This document shows positions 18,021 to 27,321 of a DNA stretch of 55,505 nt, in pieces; within the stretch, counting starts at the first letter, position 1, and each line of letters opens with the position of its first letter. This DNA comes from Varibaculum cambriense. Its GTDB lineage: Bacteria > Actinomycetota > Actinomycetes > Actinomycetales > Actinomycetaceae. Both the position numbers and the translations under genes were made by a program. The stretch covers positions 1 to 55,505 of the forward strand of contig NZ_PKHX01000007.1 in assembly GCF_002848005.1 (NCBI RefSeq), in the 5' to 3' direction. The notes beneath the pieces are model-generated. The model had not been told where the DNA came from and made no database searches. It worked only from the letters and a program-made list of their open reading frames with translations.

Positions 18021-19139
18021 ATGATTGTACCTGTGAATACGCGATCTGTGAACTCTGGTGAGATTCCTCTCTCAACTAGCCAGGCAAAACGCTATAGCAA
18101 AATCTTGAAGCAGACTATTTCCGATGAGGCGGAACAAACCAAAGAAGCTATCGACTTTGTGCAAAGGTGGAGAGCTCGCTACGCTCCGGCTACCCGTCAA
18201 TGCTTTCAGACTCTCCTAGAGTGTTGCAAAGGAGTGGACGGGGCAATCATCACTTATCGCCTAAAGAGAGTCTCTTCTATTGTCCAAAAAATACAGCGTC
18301 CTAACCATAATCACCTGTTAAACACTTTGGATGATATTGGAGGATGCCGGGTAATTACTAAAAGCATTAAAGATCTACGGCTAATTCAGAAAAGAATAGA
18401 AGATAAGATTGCTGGAACCTCTTCTGAAATCACCAAAACTAAAGATTACATTGATTCTCCGAAAAGTAGTGGCTATCGCTCCTGTCACCTACTGACTAAA
18501 CAGGGTAGCTGTGAGCGTAAGTACCGTGTTGAAATCCAGTTAAGAACGCAACTTCAACATTATTGGGCCACTGCATTAGAAGTTATAGATGAAATAGAAG
18601 GAAGAGAGATTAAAACTACCAATACAGATGTTTTATTGGGTGATGCTGATACCAGAACTCGGTTATATTACAATCAGCTAACCTCTTCTTTAATCGCAAG
18701 CATCGAAGAAAGTCCTACCGTTCCAGGTACCCCTAAAAACATAGGTGATCTTGTTTCAGAAATTGAAACTTTGTCGTTGTCTTCTGAAATCATTAGCAGA
18801 CTTTCCCGTGTATACGACGATGTCTTAAGACTTGATGAGGAGCATTGTGCCCCTGAAGATGCTTGCGTGTTTATTTTACAGTTCCTAAAAGACGAACAGA
18901 ACTTGATTGTTCATTCTTATGCCAATAATCAAATGGACGAATCCCTCAGCGAATATTCAAGGCTTGAAGACGAAGTGTTTGAAAACAATAAAAACGGTTT
19001 GATAGCTCCTAATCAGAATATTGTATTGGTGCACGTCAATGATCCGGAACAGCTAAAAGTGGCCTATCCGAACTATTCGGCAAATATTAAAGAGTATCTA
19101 AAACTGATAACGCAGAACTGTCCTGCTTTAGATAATTAA
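18021..19139 (+). CDS. RelA/SpoT synthetase-domain protein, candidate toxSAS-type toxin
   Basis: The 372-residue protein has the nucleotide pyrophosphokinase fold of small alarmone synthetases: RLKRVSSIVQKIQR near residue 78, LDDIGGCRVI near 101, DYIDSPKSSGYRSCHLL near 147 and VEIQLRTQLQHYWATALEVIDE near 170. No hydrolase (HD) domain is present. Residues 200-372 are a mostly helical, acidic extension that I do not recognise. Toxic members of this fold either make alarmones or pyrophosphorylate the tRNA CCA end. The adjacent Panacea gene points to a toxin-antitoxin pair, but a housekeeping synthetase is not excluded. The ATG at 18021 has only a weak ribosome-binding site. AT-rich codons set it apart from its neighbours. 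Confidence 0.82.
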   Translation: MIVPVNTRSVNSGEIPLSTSQAKRYSKILKQTISDEAEQTKEAIDFVQRWRARYAPATRQCFQTLLECCKGVDGAIITYRLKRVSSIVQKIQRPNHNHLLNTLDDIGGCRVITKSIKDLRLIQKRIEDKIAGTSSEITKTKDYIDSPKSSGYRSCHLLTKQGSCERKYRVEIQLRTQLQHYWATALEVIDEIEGREIKTTNTDVLLGDADTRTRLYYNQLTSSLIASIEESPTVPGTPKNIGDLVSEIETLSLSSEIISRLSRVYDDVLRLDEEHCAPEDACVFILQFLKDEQNLIVHSYANNQMDESLSEYSRLEDEVFENNKNGLIAPNQNIVLVHVNDPEQLKVAYPNYSANIKEYLKLITQNCPALDN

Positions 19140-19184
19140 CCGCAAAAAGCAACGCAACTTACTTGCACCGCTAACTACCATGTC

Positions 19185-20219
19185 TTAGGCGGTCTTGCGC
19201 ACAATCAGGCGGGTTTCTACTTGTTTTTCAACCGCATCCCATTTTTTGCCATAGTTTTCTTTATCAAAGAAGAATTCCACGTGCTCTACCAGTCGCTCGA
19301 CAGCTAAACTGGCCAGTTCCTCCCGGTCTTGCCGCACGGTGGTTAGTTCCACATAGGGTTCGGATGCAATCGGGGTGTCATCGAAACCCACCACCGCGAT
19401 TTCCTGGGGGATATGCACCCCCTCTTGCCACATTCGAATCATAAATCCTTGGGCACACAGATCGTTAAAGCAGATCACTGCGCGTGGCATCACCCTTTCT
19501 CCGTTACTGACCTGACGTAATATCTGATCGGCAACCCGCGCCCCATCACCGAGATTTTGCCCACCTTGATAGATCCGCAGCGAAGAACTGTCATCTGCTG
19601 CTAAACCCCGATCTGCAAGGCATTGTTTAAAGGTAGCTTCCCGCACGTTCGCATTGGTCTGATTGTCACCCCTGATATGCACAATGTCGCGAAAACCCTT
19701 TTGCCACAAGTGCTCAAAAGATTTTGAAATCCCATAGGCATCGTTGGAGACCACGGCATCCACACTTTGGGATCCCACTTCTTGGCACAGGGTAATTAGG
19801 GGGATCACCGCCGCAATTTTTTCTAAATACTCGGCGGAGAGTCTGGTACCTATTAGCACAATCCCTTCGCAGCGATCTTGCATCAAAGACTCGATGCAAT
19901 CCATTTCACTGCGCTGCCCCACACAACCGGTTGCCACCAGGCGATATCCTTGTTTTTCAGCATAACGAAAGAGCGGATCCATCAGCGATATTTGGAACTC
20001 TTGCTCCATATAGAACACCACACCTATCAGATGCGTACGTTCCAGGCGAATCAGGGCAGCCTGCCGATCGGGCCGGTACCCCATTTCAAAAGCGGCGCGC
20101 TGAATCTCCGCGCGGCGCTTATCTGAGACTCCGGGTCGTCCAGACAGCGCAACGGACACCGTGGAAATAGAGGCTCCTACTTCTTTGGCCACATCGGAGA
20201 TAGTTAGTTTTTGTTTCAT
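19185..20219 (-). CDS. LacI-family transcriptional regulator
   Basis: Sugar-responsive repressor of 344 residues. The N-terminal helix-turn-helix reads TISDVAKEVGASISTVSVALSGRPGVSDKRR, with the hinge helix near RPDRQAALIR; the periplasmic-binding-protein-like effector domain (LIGVVFYM, GIVLIGTRLS, VVGFDDTPIASEPYVELTTVRQD) follows. It lies downstream of, and in the same orientation as, a TIM-barrel sugar isomerase-like gene, 252 bp apart. An operator-like palindrome CGAAACGTTTCG lies upstream of that gene, and a similar one before the pullulanase. The ligand is unknown. Confidence 0.93.
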   Translation of the reverse strand: MKQKLTISDVAKEVGASISTVSVALSGRPGVSDKRRAEIQRAAFEMGYRPDRQAALIRLERTHLIGVVFYMEQEFQISLMDPLFRYAEKQGYRLVATGCVGQRSEMDCIESLMQDRCEGIVLIGTRLSAEYLEKIAAVIPLITLCQEVGSQSVDAVVSNDAYGISKSFEHLWQKGFRDIVHIRGDNQTNANVREATFKQCLADRGLAADDSSSLRIYQGGQNLGDGARVADQILRQVSNGERVMPRAVICFNDLCAQGFMIRMWQEGVHIPQEIAVVGFDDTPIASEPYVELTTVRQDREELASLAVERLVEHVEFFFDKENYGKKWDAVEKQVETRLIVRKTA

Positions 20220-20407
20220 AGCGTTGCTCTTAGATTATCGCTAAATAACTCGCCATCACTAAAAACCGCAGCGGTTGGAACCCAATTGGGGATAAACCGA
20301 TAGGTAGCTAAAATGCACCTGAAATCCGTCGGAATATTAACAGGTAAAAGTATAGTTAACGTTATCTTTTTGCTGTTGGTTTTAGCGGAACACTTCCCCC
20401 GAAGTAA

Positions 20408-20444
20408 GGTTTTCCGAGGACGCCGCCTGCGCCCTCGGAAAACC
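20408..20444. terminator. hairpin between the TIM-barrel gene and the LacI gene
   Basis: GGTTTTCCGAGG (20408-20419) and CCTCGGAAAACC (20433-20444) form a 12-bp perfect stem, continued by an inner CGC/GCG pairing. It lies 28 bp after the stop of the TIM-barrel gene on the minus strand. No T-run follows, so it may be a weak terminator or a transcript stabiliser. The rest of the gap to 20220 should hold the LacI gene promoter. Confidence 0.5.
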
Positions 20445-20471
20445 AAAACCGGCGTTCTTTACGCGATAAAG

Positions 20472-21338
20472 TTACTGTCCGAACTCGCTCTTTACCCGGG
20501 CAATCATCTTCTTATTGATTTCATCAGCACGGTCATGCCAACCGAATACGCACAGAGACAATACGCCGTCGAAGTTCATATCCCGCAAGGTGCTAAACAG
20601 CTCGTCCCAGGGAACTTCTCCCATGCCGATCTCATTGTGCTGGTGCACGCGAGCATCAACTCCCGGAGGATTAATTACGTAACGGTTCCCATCGAAGGCC
20701 TTGTGGTTGAATACATCGGCGACATGCACTTCTTTAAGCAGATCGCCAGCAGAGCGCAACATCCGTTCCACATCACCTTTACCATCCGAAAGGTGGAAGG
20801 TGTGGGGGGCGCAGTATTCATAGCCAATCCAGGGCTTATTTACCCCGCGGATCAGGTTGATGGCGGGATCGTGTAACTCCACGAAGTCATAGGGGTGCGC
20901 CTCCATATGCAGTTGGATCCCATATTTTTCAAAATCGGGAGTGAGTTCTTCAATGGACTTGTACCACTGATGTTCGCAGCGCCGCGGGGTGTTGGGGTCC
21001 CCAGAAAATTCCGAAACAATCTCGCGCACATCTAGCTGATCGGCAATTTCGAGCAGCCGCCGCCAGTTGCGCACCTGGGCTTGGCGTTCTTCTTCATCTA
21101 CGCACGCCCAGTTAAACACCGGGTTCAAGGTGGCAATCTTAACCCCAGATTCTTTCTGTGCCTTATTCAGTTCAGCAACATAGGCGTCATCGGCTTTGGG
21201 GTAGTGATGCCAAAAATGAAAATCTGCCGTGGGAGACAGTTCCACGTAGTCAAACCCGAGCTCTCGTGCTTTATGCAGGGTTTGCGAAACTGGCATGAAC
21301 CAGTAATACATATTGGGGTCGAGGGCGATCTTGACCAT
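20472..21338 (-). CDS. TIM-barrel sugar phosphate isomerase/epimerase family protein
   Basis: The 288 residues belong to the xylose isomerase-like TIM-barrel superfamily (IolE, hydroxypyruvate isomerase, sugar epimerases). Seen: the barrel strand with GFDYVELSPTADFHF, VREIVSEFSGDPN, the metal-ligand-type Glu and His in QLHMEAHPYDF, EYCAPHTFHLSDG and the late VHVADVFNHKA strand with ARVHQHNEIGMGEVPW. The substrate cannot be told. The LacI gene behind it suggests sugar or polyol catabolism, and an mmsA/iolA-like gene 2 kb away would fit inositol-type breakdown, but no other iol genes are present. Confidence 0.82.
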   Translation of the reverse strand: MVKIALDPNMYYWFMPVSQTLHKARELGFDYVELSPTADFHFWHHYPKADDAYVAELNKAQKESGVKIATLNPVFNWACVDEEERQAQVRNWRRLLEIADQLDVREIVSEFSGDPNTPRRCEHQWYKSIEELTPDFEKYGIQLHMEAHPYDFVELHDPAINLIRGVNKPWIGYEYCAPHTFHLSDGKGDVERMLRSAGDLLKEVHVADVFNHKAFDGNRYVINPPGVDARVHQHNEIGMGEVPWDELFSTLRDMNFDGVLSLCVFGWHDRADEINKKMIARVKSEFGQ

Positions 21339-21452
21339 TTATTCATTCCTTTACTTGGCGGTGACTTTATTTCTCGGGGCGGTGTCAGAGGTTTCTCCCG
21401 CAGGCAGCAGCCTCTTCGCTCCGCTGATTTTATTGGGCACCCTCAGTTTAGC

Positions 21453-21464
21453 CGAAACGTTTCG
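21453..21464. promoter_or_regulatory. LacI-family operator candidate
   Basis: A perfect palindrome CGAAACGTTTCG lies 115 bp before the TIM-barrel gene start. The AAACGTTT core with a central CG is typical of LacI-family sites, and the LacI gene lies in the same cluster. The 410-bp gap 21339-21748 also carries the divergent pdxS promoter region and a second palindrome at 21534. Confidence 0.6.
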
Positions 21465-21533
21465 CTATGTCGATACCTTCCTGAGTTTCCCCTTTTCCAG
21501 GCTTTGTTACTACTAAAGCCTACCTACCTTTAT

Positions 21534-21547
21534 TTAACACGTGTTAA
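21534..21547. promoter_or_regulatory. second palindrome in the TIM-barrel/pdxS gap
   Basis: TTAACACGTGTTAA is a perfect 14-bp palindrome of a different sequence from the nearby CGAAACGTTTCG. It could be a site for another regulator (for example of pdxST) or a second half of a looped operator region. No regulator gene is seen for it. Confidence 0.4.
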
Positions 21548-21748
21548 GCGAGGGTGTCAAGAGTATTGTTATTTTATTTTTCTCGCGCAAAATACCGCCT
21601 CTAGTCTACTTTTATTCGCTAGACGCGTCCTTACCCGCTAAAATACCTATTTTCCCACGTTAGTTTGTAAAGTAGAGGTCTAGAGGGAAAAATGCGTCGC
21701 CTAGCGCCGCCACCCTAGAAGGTCAGTTACAGAAAGAAGGAACGGAAA

Positions 21749-22663
21749 ATGGAAACCGGCAACGCTTCCAGCGTCCAGGAATCAAACGACCCGAAAGAAC
21801 GGGTGGCGCTGAACCGCCAACTAGCACAAATGCTAAAAGGGGGCGTGATTATGGATGTCACCACCCCAGAGCAGGCACGGATCGCCGAGGACGCCGGCGC
21901 GGCCGCGGTGATGGCGCTAGAACGCATTCCCGCCGATATTCGCGCAGCGGGTGGCGTTTCTCGGATGAGCGATCCGGCAATGATCAAAGGGATCCAAGAA
22001 GCGGTATCCATCCCGGTAATGGCAAAGTGCCGCATCGGGCATTTTGTAGAAGCCCAGCTGCTAGAAGCTATCGAAATCGACTATATCGACGAATCCGAAG
22101 TTCTCTCCCCCGCCGACGATATCTACCACATTGATAAAACCCAGTTCAAAGTACCTTTTGTCTGTGGGGCACGTAATCTGGGTGAAGCGCTGCGCCGTAT
22201 TGGCGAGGGCGCAACTATGATTCGCACCAAGGGGGAACCGGGAACCGGTGACGTAGTGCAGGCAGTTACCCATATGCGCGAGATGAATGCCGAGATTCGG
22301 CGGATTTCTAGCCTACGCGAAGATGAACTTTTTGAAGCCGCCAAGCAGCTAGAAGTACCGCTATCGCTACTCAAAGAAGTGCACGATTCCTCGCGCCTGC
22401 CGGTGGTTAACTTTGCCGCAGGCGGAGTGGCCACCCCGGCCGATGCGGCTTTGATGATGCAGCTCGGCGCCGAGGGCGTGTTCGTAGGCTCCGGCATCTT
22501 CAAGTCCGGTAATCCCGCCAAGCGCGCCAATGCCATTGTCAAGGCAGTCACTAACTTTAAGGACGCGAAGCTGATTGCGAAACTGTCTGAAAATCTGGGT
22601 GAAGCCATGGTGGGGATTAACGAAAGCGAAATCGACCTGCTGATGGCCGAGCGCGGAAAGTAA
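21749..22663 (+). CDS. pdxS: pyridoxal 5-phosphate synthase, synthase subunit
   Basis: Makes PLP from ribose 5-phosphate, glyceraldehyde 3-phosphate and ammonia in a dodecamer with PdxT. The 304 residues show [42 protein letters not shown], the imine lysine in [14 protein letters not shown] (about residue 91), [16 protein letters not shown] with the second active lysine, and the phosphate-binding [13 protein letters not shown] and [19 protein letters not shown] precedes the ATG. pdxT follows after 71 bp on the same strand, so they form one operon. Confidence 0.98.
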   Translation: METGNASSVQESNDPKERVALNRQLAQMLKGGVIMDVTTPEQARIAEDAGAAAVMALERIPADIRAAGGVSRMSDPAMIKGIQEAVSIPVMAKCRIGHFVEAQLLEAIEIDYIDESEVLSPADDIYHIDKTQFKVPFVCGARNLGEALRRIGEGATMIRTKGEPGTGDVVQAVTHMREMNAEIRRISSLREDELFEAAKQLEVPLSLLKEVHDSSRLPVVNFAAGGVATPADAALMMQLGAEGVFVGSGIFKSGNPAKRANAIVKAVTNFKDAKLIAKLSENLGEAMVGINESEIDLLMAERGK

Positions 22664-22684
22664 ACGGCCAGAAAACAAGAACAG

Positions 22685-22710
22685 CGGTAGCAACGGGCAG
22701 TTTGCTACCG
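22685..22710 (+). other. hairpin between pdxS and pdxT
   Basis: CGGTAGCAA (22685-22693) and TTGCTACCG (22702-22710) form a 9-bp perfect stem in the 71-bp pdxS-pdxT gap. No T-run follows. It may protect the pdxS message or set the ratio of the two subunits; the effect is not known. Confidence 0.45.
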
Positions 22711-22734
22711 GCACTAATAGTAGGCGAAAAATAG

Positions 22735-23304
22735 ATGGAAAAAGTTGGCGTCCTCGCAGTTCAAGGGGCTTTCATTGAGCATGAACAATGCCTCGAAAAA
22801 CTGGGAGCTCAGGTAGTTGAGCTCCGCGAAGCCGCAGACCTGCATACCGGTTTTAACCGTCTAGTATTACCAGGCGGCGAATCAACGGTGCAATCAAAAC
22901 TACTGATTGAACTGGGAATGGCGGAGAGACTGCGGGAAATGATCACCGCCGGGATGCCGGTGCTCGGTACCTGTGCCGGATTAATCTTGCTGTCCAAGCG
23001 GATTATCGGTAAGCGCAGCGTGGATCGCACCGCACTCGGCACCTTGGACGTAACCGTGGAACGTAATGCCTACGGCCGCCAACTCGGTTCTTTTAATGCC
23101 CGAGCTGACTTTGCAGGCATGGAAGATCTGCCCATGACCTTCATTCGCGCCCCGCGGATTAGCGAGGTCGGCTCGGGAGTAGAAGAACTCGGACGTGTAA
23201 ATGGGCTAATTGTGGGGGCGCGAGCCGGAGGTCAAATCGGGGTTACTTTTCATCCCGAATTGACCGGCGACCCGCGCCTGCACCAAATGTTCTTGAACCT
23301 CTAG
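22735..23304 (+). CDS. pdxT: pyridoxal 5-phosphate synthase, glutaminase subunit
   Basis: Class I glutamine amidotransferase that supplies ammonia to PdxS. Seen: VGVLAVQGAFIEHEQCL, the LPGGESTV segment (residues 45-52), the nucleophile Cys in LGTCAGLILL near 80, IRAPRISEVG, and the catalytic His and Glu in FHPELTGD near the C terminus. The 189-residue length is standard. It converges on the mmsA-type gene with only 15 bp between the stops. Confidence 0.97.
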   Translation: MEKVGVLAVQGAFIEHEQCLEKLGAQVVELREAADLHTGFNRLVLPGGESTVQSKLLIELGMAERLREMITAGMPVLGTCAGLILLSKRIIGKRSVDRTALGTLDVTVERNAYGRQLGSFNARADFAGMEDLPMTFIRAPRISEVGSGVEELGRVNGLIVGARAGGQIGVTFHPELTGDPRLHQMFLNL

Positions 23305-23319
23305 TTCACCTGGCTCCTA

Positions 23320-24822
23320 TTAGCCTTCCTCACGCTGGAAGCTCATAGTTGCTTCGTAGTGTCCGGATTCGCTCGGCCAACGGGTAGTAATCGCCTTGGC
23401 CTTGGTGTAGAACTTCACGCCCTCCGGGCCGTGAATATGGGTGTCCCCAAGCAGGGAGTCTTTCCAACCACCGAAGGAGTAGTAGGCAACCGGAGTCGGA
23501 ATCGGGACGTTAACGCCAACCATTCCGGCCTCAACCTCAAGGGTGAACTTGCGCGCTACCCCGCCATCATTGGTGAAGATGGCAGAGCCATTGCCGAAGG
23601 GAGAGGAATTAACGATCTCGATGGCTTCCTCATAGGTTTTGGCGCGAGTAATCACCAGCACCGGACCAAAGATTTCCTCGTAATAAGCGGGGGCATCTTT
23701 GGGGCAGTTATCGATAATGGTGGGTCCTACGAAGTAACCGTTCGGGTAACCTTCTGGCCGGAATCCGCGGCCATCACGCACGATAGTCGCACCGCGTTCT
23801 TCAGCATCAGTGATCAGACCTTCGATCCGCTCCTGAGCTTTCTTGTCAATAACCGGTCCCATCTCGCAGCCTTCAACCATGCCTTGATCTACATGAATCT
23901 TGTCGGCGTGGGCTTTAACTTTCTCGGCTAGTTTTTCACCAGCGCTTCCTACGGCTACTACCACCGGTAGCGCCATGCAGCGTTCACCAGCCGCTCCGAA
24001 AGCCGCTGCCGAAATATGTTTGGCGGCGAAATCGATATCTGCATCCGGCATCACGATGGCGTGGTTGTTTGCCCCACCCAGCGCCTGAACGCGCTTGCCG
24101 TGAGCAACCCCGGTGTTCTGTACGATATGTGCAACCGGAGTGGAGCCTACAAAGGAAATCGCATCAATTCCGGGGTGCTCCAAAATCGAGGTAACTAGGT
24201 TACGGTTACCGGTCAAAACCTGATAAATACCGTCCGGTAGTCCCGCTTGCTTGTATAGCTCACCGGTCAAGAGCGCAGCGGAAGGAGTGGAAGAAGCAGG
24301 CTTAATAATAATGGCGTTACCAGTGGCAATAGCCAGCGGGTGCATCCACATGGGCACCATTGCCGGGAAGTTGAACGGGCAAATCCCCGCCACTACTCCG
24401 ACTGGTTGCCGCACGGTGAAGATATCTACGCCGGTAGAAATCTGGTAGGAATGTTCGCCCTTCATATTGGCGTTAATTCCACAGGCGTAATCAAGGGTTT
24501 CCCGGCCACGCTGGATTTCTCCGATCGCATCCGAGTAGTTCTTGCCGTGTTCCTGCACGATTAGCTGCGCCATCTTGTCCTGGTTTTCCAAAACCAGGTG
24601 GCGCATCTTGAACATAATGTCCACGCGTTTGGCTAATGAGAGTTTTGCCCACTCTTTTTGCGCTTTTTTAGCAATTTCAACTGCGTGATCCAGATCTTCA
24701 CTTGATGCGGAGGGAACAGTAGCTACTACTTCACCTAGCGACGGATCTTCGATTTTAATTTCTCCGGCAGGTTTTCCCTGCGCGTATTCACCGTTAATCC
24801 AGTGCTGCAGCTGTTTTACCAT
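23320..24822 (-). CDS. mmsA: CoA-acylating methylmalonate-semialdehyde dehydrogenase
   Basis: Oxidises (methyl)malonate semialdehyde with NAD and CoA to propionyl- or acetyl-CoA, in valine, beta-alanine or myo-inositol catabolism (IolA). The 500 residues show ICPFNFPAMVPMWMHPLAIA, IIKPASSTPSAALL, the NAD-site loop VGSTPVAHIVQNTG, ALGGANNHAIVMPDAD and the catalytic Cys in AAGERCMALPV (about residue 286). The NHAIVMPDAD and ERCMALPV variants mark the MmsA branch rather than general aldehyde dehydrogenases. No other valine or inositol gene accompanies it except perhaps the TIM-barrel isomerase, so the pathway is uncertain. Confidence 0.92.
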   Translation of the reverse strand: MVKQLQHWINGEYAQGKPAGEIKIEDPSLGEVVATVPSASSEDLDHAVEIAKKAQKEWAKLSLAKRVDIMFKMRHLVLENQDKMAQLIVQEHGKNYSDAIGEIQRGRETLDYACGINANMKGEHSYQISTGVDIFTVRQPVGVVAGICPFNFPAMVPMWMHPLAIATGNAIIIKPASSTPSAALLTGELYKQAGLPDGIYQVLTGNRNLVTSILEHPGIDAISFVGSTPVAHIVQNTGVAHGKRVQALGGANNHAIVMPDADIDFAAKHISAAAFGAAGERCMALPVVVAVGSAGEKLAEKVKAHADKIHVDQGMVEGCEMGPVIDKKAQERIEGLITDAEERGATIVRDGRGFRPEGYPNGYFVGPTIIDNCPKDAPAYYEEIFGPVLVITRAKTYEEAIEIVNSSPFGNGSAIFTNDGGVARKFTLEVEAGMVGVNVPIPTPVAYYSFGGWKDSLLGDTHIHGPEGVKFYTKAKAITTRWPSESGHYEATMSFQREEG

Positions 24823-25138
24823 TGTCAGTATCTCCTTCGATTTCCGCTGACCTTATCGCCGATCATGCCTAAGCTATTAGCATTACCGCGACTGGCTTAA
24901 TTGTCCTTACAAAGTCTAGTCTAATCGACTTAAGTCCCAGACACAAGAGGAGCACTTAAAAAATTCTTTTACGTCAGATACGCGGTGACAGTAGCTTGAA
25001 TATTGCTTTCCAAATTAGGATTCGGGAACCGGATTAGACACGAGTGAATTGGGCATTGAGACCGCGGATATCCTGAAAATTGCATCCTCAGCAAGCGTTT
25101 ACCTGCCTGCCTAATAAATATGGGGTTAGGGTTATAAC
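24823..25138. other. 316-bp gap between divergent mmsA and amidase genes
   Basis: No gene is seen. The gap must hold the promoters of both genes. GGAGAT just before the mmsA ATG is its ribosome-binding site. A cre-like stretch AGCAAGCGTTTACCTG (about 25091-25106) lies 33 bp before the amidase start and could bind a LacI-family protein, but it is not a strict palindrome. Confidence 0.4.
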
Positions 25139-26002
25139 ATGTTTGTCCATCTCCCCCGCACCAGCGGCAAAATCATATCTAGAGTATTGGGGTTAATAAC
25201 CTTGAGCACATTAGCCCTTACTGCTTGCAGTCCCGCCGTAAATCCCGAGACTCCCCCCTCCGCATCCGCGTCGAAGACTGCTTCTCCTAGCGTCACTAAG
25301 CCTTCCCAAAGCCCCAAAAGCCCCGCCACTCCTACAACATCGACAGCTCCCGCTACTAAACCACTGAGCGGGAAAGTCATCGTCCTTGACCCTGGTCATG
25401 GGAAAGGCAGGCAGCTGAGCAACCCGATTTCCAATGGGCGCGGAGGACGCAAAATTTGCAATACCTCCGGCACCGCCACTAATGCCGGATATCCGGAATA
25501 TAAATTCACTTGGCAGGTAGCCGACTATTTACGCAATCTACTGCAGGAACAGGGCGCCACAGTGGTTCTTACTAGAGATAATGGGCCGAATGCCGAGATC
25601 TGTGTCGATCGGCGCGGCAAACTCGCTAACGAAAAGGGTGCCGCCGCCTTGATATCTATTCACGGTAACGGTTCGGAGTCTAGCGCTCCCCACGGATTTT
25701 TTGTGATGGTTTCCAATCCCCCATTGAACGCCGCCCAAGGCGAACCTTCCCGGAAACTGGCACGCGCAGTGGCCACCGGACTGAGAGGCGCGGGGCTTAG
25801 CCCCTCCACGACTTTTGGGGCGAATCCAGTCCCCCGCTCTGACCTCGCCACTCTAAATTTCGCGCAGGTGCCGGCGGTCATGGTGGAACTGGGGGAAATG
25901 CGTAACCCCCAGGATGCCCAGCGCATGTCTAGTCCCGAGGGACAACAGCAGTACGCGGCCGGCCTCGCCCAGGGAATTTTGAGCTACTTTTCCACCGGCT
26001 AG
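25139..26002 (+). CDS. N-acetylmuramoyl-L-alanine amidase, lipoprotein
   Basis: Zinc amidase (Amidase_3) that cuts the amide bond between muramic acid and the stem peptide during wall turnover or cell separation. The signal region ends in a lipobox, LALTACS (Cys near residue 30), followed by a Ser/Thr/Pro-rich linker of about 45 residues suited to crossing the wall. The catalytic domain starts with VIVLDPGHGKGRQ and shows the zinc ligands and active Glu in DPGHG, YKFTWQVADYL, SIHGNGSES and VMVELGEMRN. At 287 residues only one catalytic domain is present. It is monocistronic. Confidence 0.92.
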   Translation: MFVHLPRTSGKIISRVLGLITLSTLALTACSPAVNPETPPSASASKTASPSVTKPSQSPKSPATPTTSTAPATKPLSGKVIVLDPGHGKGRQLSNPISNGRGGRKICNTSGTATNAGYPEYKFTWQVADYLRNLLQEQGATVVLTRDNGPNAEICVDRRGKLANEKGAAALISIHGNGSESSAPHGFFVMVSNPPLNAAQGEPSRKLARAVATGLRGAGLSPSTTFGANPVPRSDLATLNFAQVPAVMVELGEMRNPQDAQRMSSPEGQQQYAAGLAQGILSYFSTG

Positions 26003-26054
26003 CAACCTAAGGAAAAGAACCTCGCCTTAAAGATGCGTTCCGGCTTCCGGAATC

Positions 26055-27305
26055 TTAAAGCCCCAGGCAACCCAGGGGAATAACAGCGATTCCGTCTTTA
26101 CGCATATAAGCTTGCTTTCCACCGTAAAGCACCGCGGCGGCGCGCATCTTTTCACCGGCGCGTTCCCGCAGCCAGACTAGATGCTTAACATCGTGGTCAG
26201 TGACCCGATTCGCGGTTTTCACTTCTAGCGCCACTAGCGCTCCGCCCCGCCCTTGCAAAACTAAATCAACTTCATGTTCACCCGCTCGAGTACGAAAATG
26301 CCCCACCGTAGCCTCCAGAGCTTGAGCGAAAACCCTCACGCACAGGAGGGCGAGAGATTCAAAAAGCGCTCCATAGATATTGCCGCCACCAGGACTCAAT
26401 AGATCTTCGGCCTCAAGATCCAAAAGGCGAGCCGCGAAGCCGGGATCTACTAGGTGATGCTTAGGGCTGCTGGTCAAACGTTTCCAGCCCATCCCTAACG
26501 GCTGCCAGGCCTCTAGGGGCTCCAGAATCCAGAGCTTAGTCAAGAAATCTCGATAGGTGCGGGTAGTTTCGGAACTGGGTTTATCTCCCTCGCCAGCGGT
26601 TGCCCCCTCTACTATCTGCGCATAGGACGCCGTAGTGGCGGTAGCCTGCGCATAGGAGCGTAACCAGGCGCGGAGAGTATGCGGGGTGCGAGTGAGATAC
26701 CCCTGGGTGAGGATATCTTTATCAATCACGTCGCGCAGGTAAGAATCAATGGACAAGCGCAGGGCTCGTCCTCGCAAATGTTGAAATCCCGGCAATCCGG
26801 TTTGGCAGATAGCTTCAGCATAATCGGAGGCGGCTAGGTCACTGCTGCCGGTTATCCTTTGGGTGCCGGCGAATAGGTCGCGCAAACTGACCGTGGGAGT
26901 AGCAATTCTCCGCTCAGACAGAGTCAATGGCCGCATCCTTAAAGTAACTATTCTGCCTGCTCCCGAATGGGTTTGCACCCCGGGCTTGGAGCTGGCGGAA
27001 CCGGTCAAGAGAAAACTTTCGGGGCGTGCACCATCATCAACCGCACGCCGCACCGTGTCCCAGGTTTCCGGCAGTAGCTGCCATTCATCCAAAAGTACCG
27101 GCGGTTTTTGCTGTAGGAAAAGCTGCGGATCGGCCTGCAAAATAGTGCGGGTGTCGACTTGGTCTAGCTGATAAGTGGTGCGAGCCCGCCGCTTAGCGGT
27201 CTCGGTTTTCCCCACTCCTTTAGCTCCGGCAATGCACAGCGCCGGCAGTTGCGGAAAAACTTGGGCTATTTCGTAGTCAATTACCCGTTTTAAGTAGTCA
27301 GCCAT
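26055..27305 (-). CDS. AAA ATPase with DUF4143 domain
   Basis: A 416-residue ATPase of the AAA_14/DUF4143 group. Walker A AGAKGVGKTETAKRRA (about residue 27), Walker B-like PPVLLDEWQLLPETW near 68 and sensor SFLLTGSASS near 97. The C-terminal DUF4143 part has the conserved HLVDPGFAARLLDL and the PD-(D/E)XK-like segment RTRAGEHEVDLVLQGRGGALVALEVKTA near 340-368, where D, E and K are present. The family is widespread and often horizontally moved, but its function is unsettled. Three tandem 23-bp repeats lie directly upstream (separate entry), possibly for its own regulation. Confidence 0.87.
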   Translation of the reverse strand: MADYLKRVIDYEIAQVFPQLPALCIAGAKGVGKTETAKRRARTTYQLDQVDTRTILQADPQLFLQQKPPVLLDEWQLLPETWDTVRRAVDDGARPESFLLTGSASSKPGVQTHSGAGRIVTLRMRPLTLSERRIATPTVSLRDLFAGTQRITGSSDLAASDYAEAICQTGLPGFQHLRGRALRLSIDSYLRDVIDKDILTQGYLTRTPHTLRAWLRSYAQATATTASYAQIVEGATAGEGDKPSSETTRTYRDFLTKLWILEPLEAWQPLGMGWKRLTSSPKHHLVDPGFAARLLDLEAEDLLSPGGGNIYGALFESLALLCVRVFAQALEATVGHFRTRAGEHEVDLVLQGRGGALVALEVKTANRVTDHDVKHLVWLRERAGEKMRAAAVLYGGKQAYMRKDGIAVIPLGCLGL

Positions 27306-27321
27306 ACTTTTAGTATATCCT

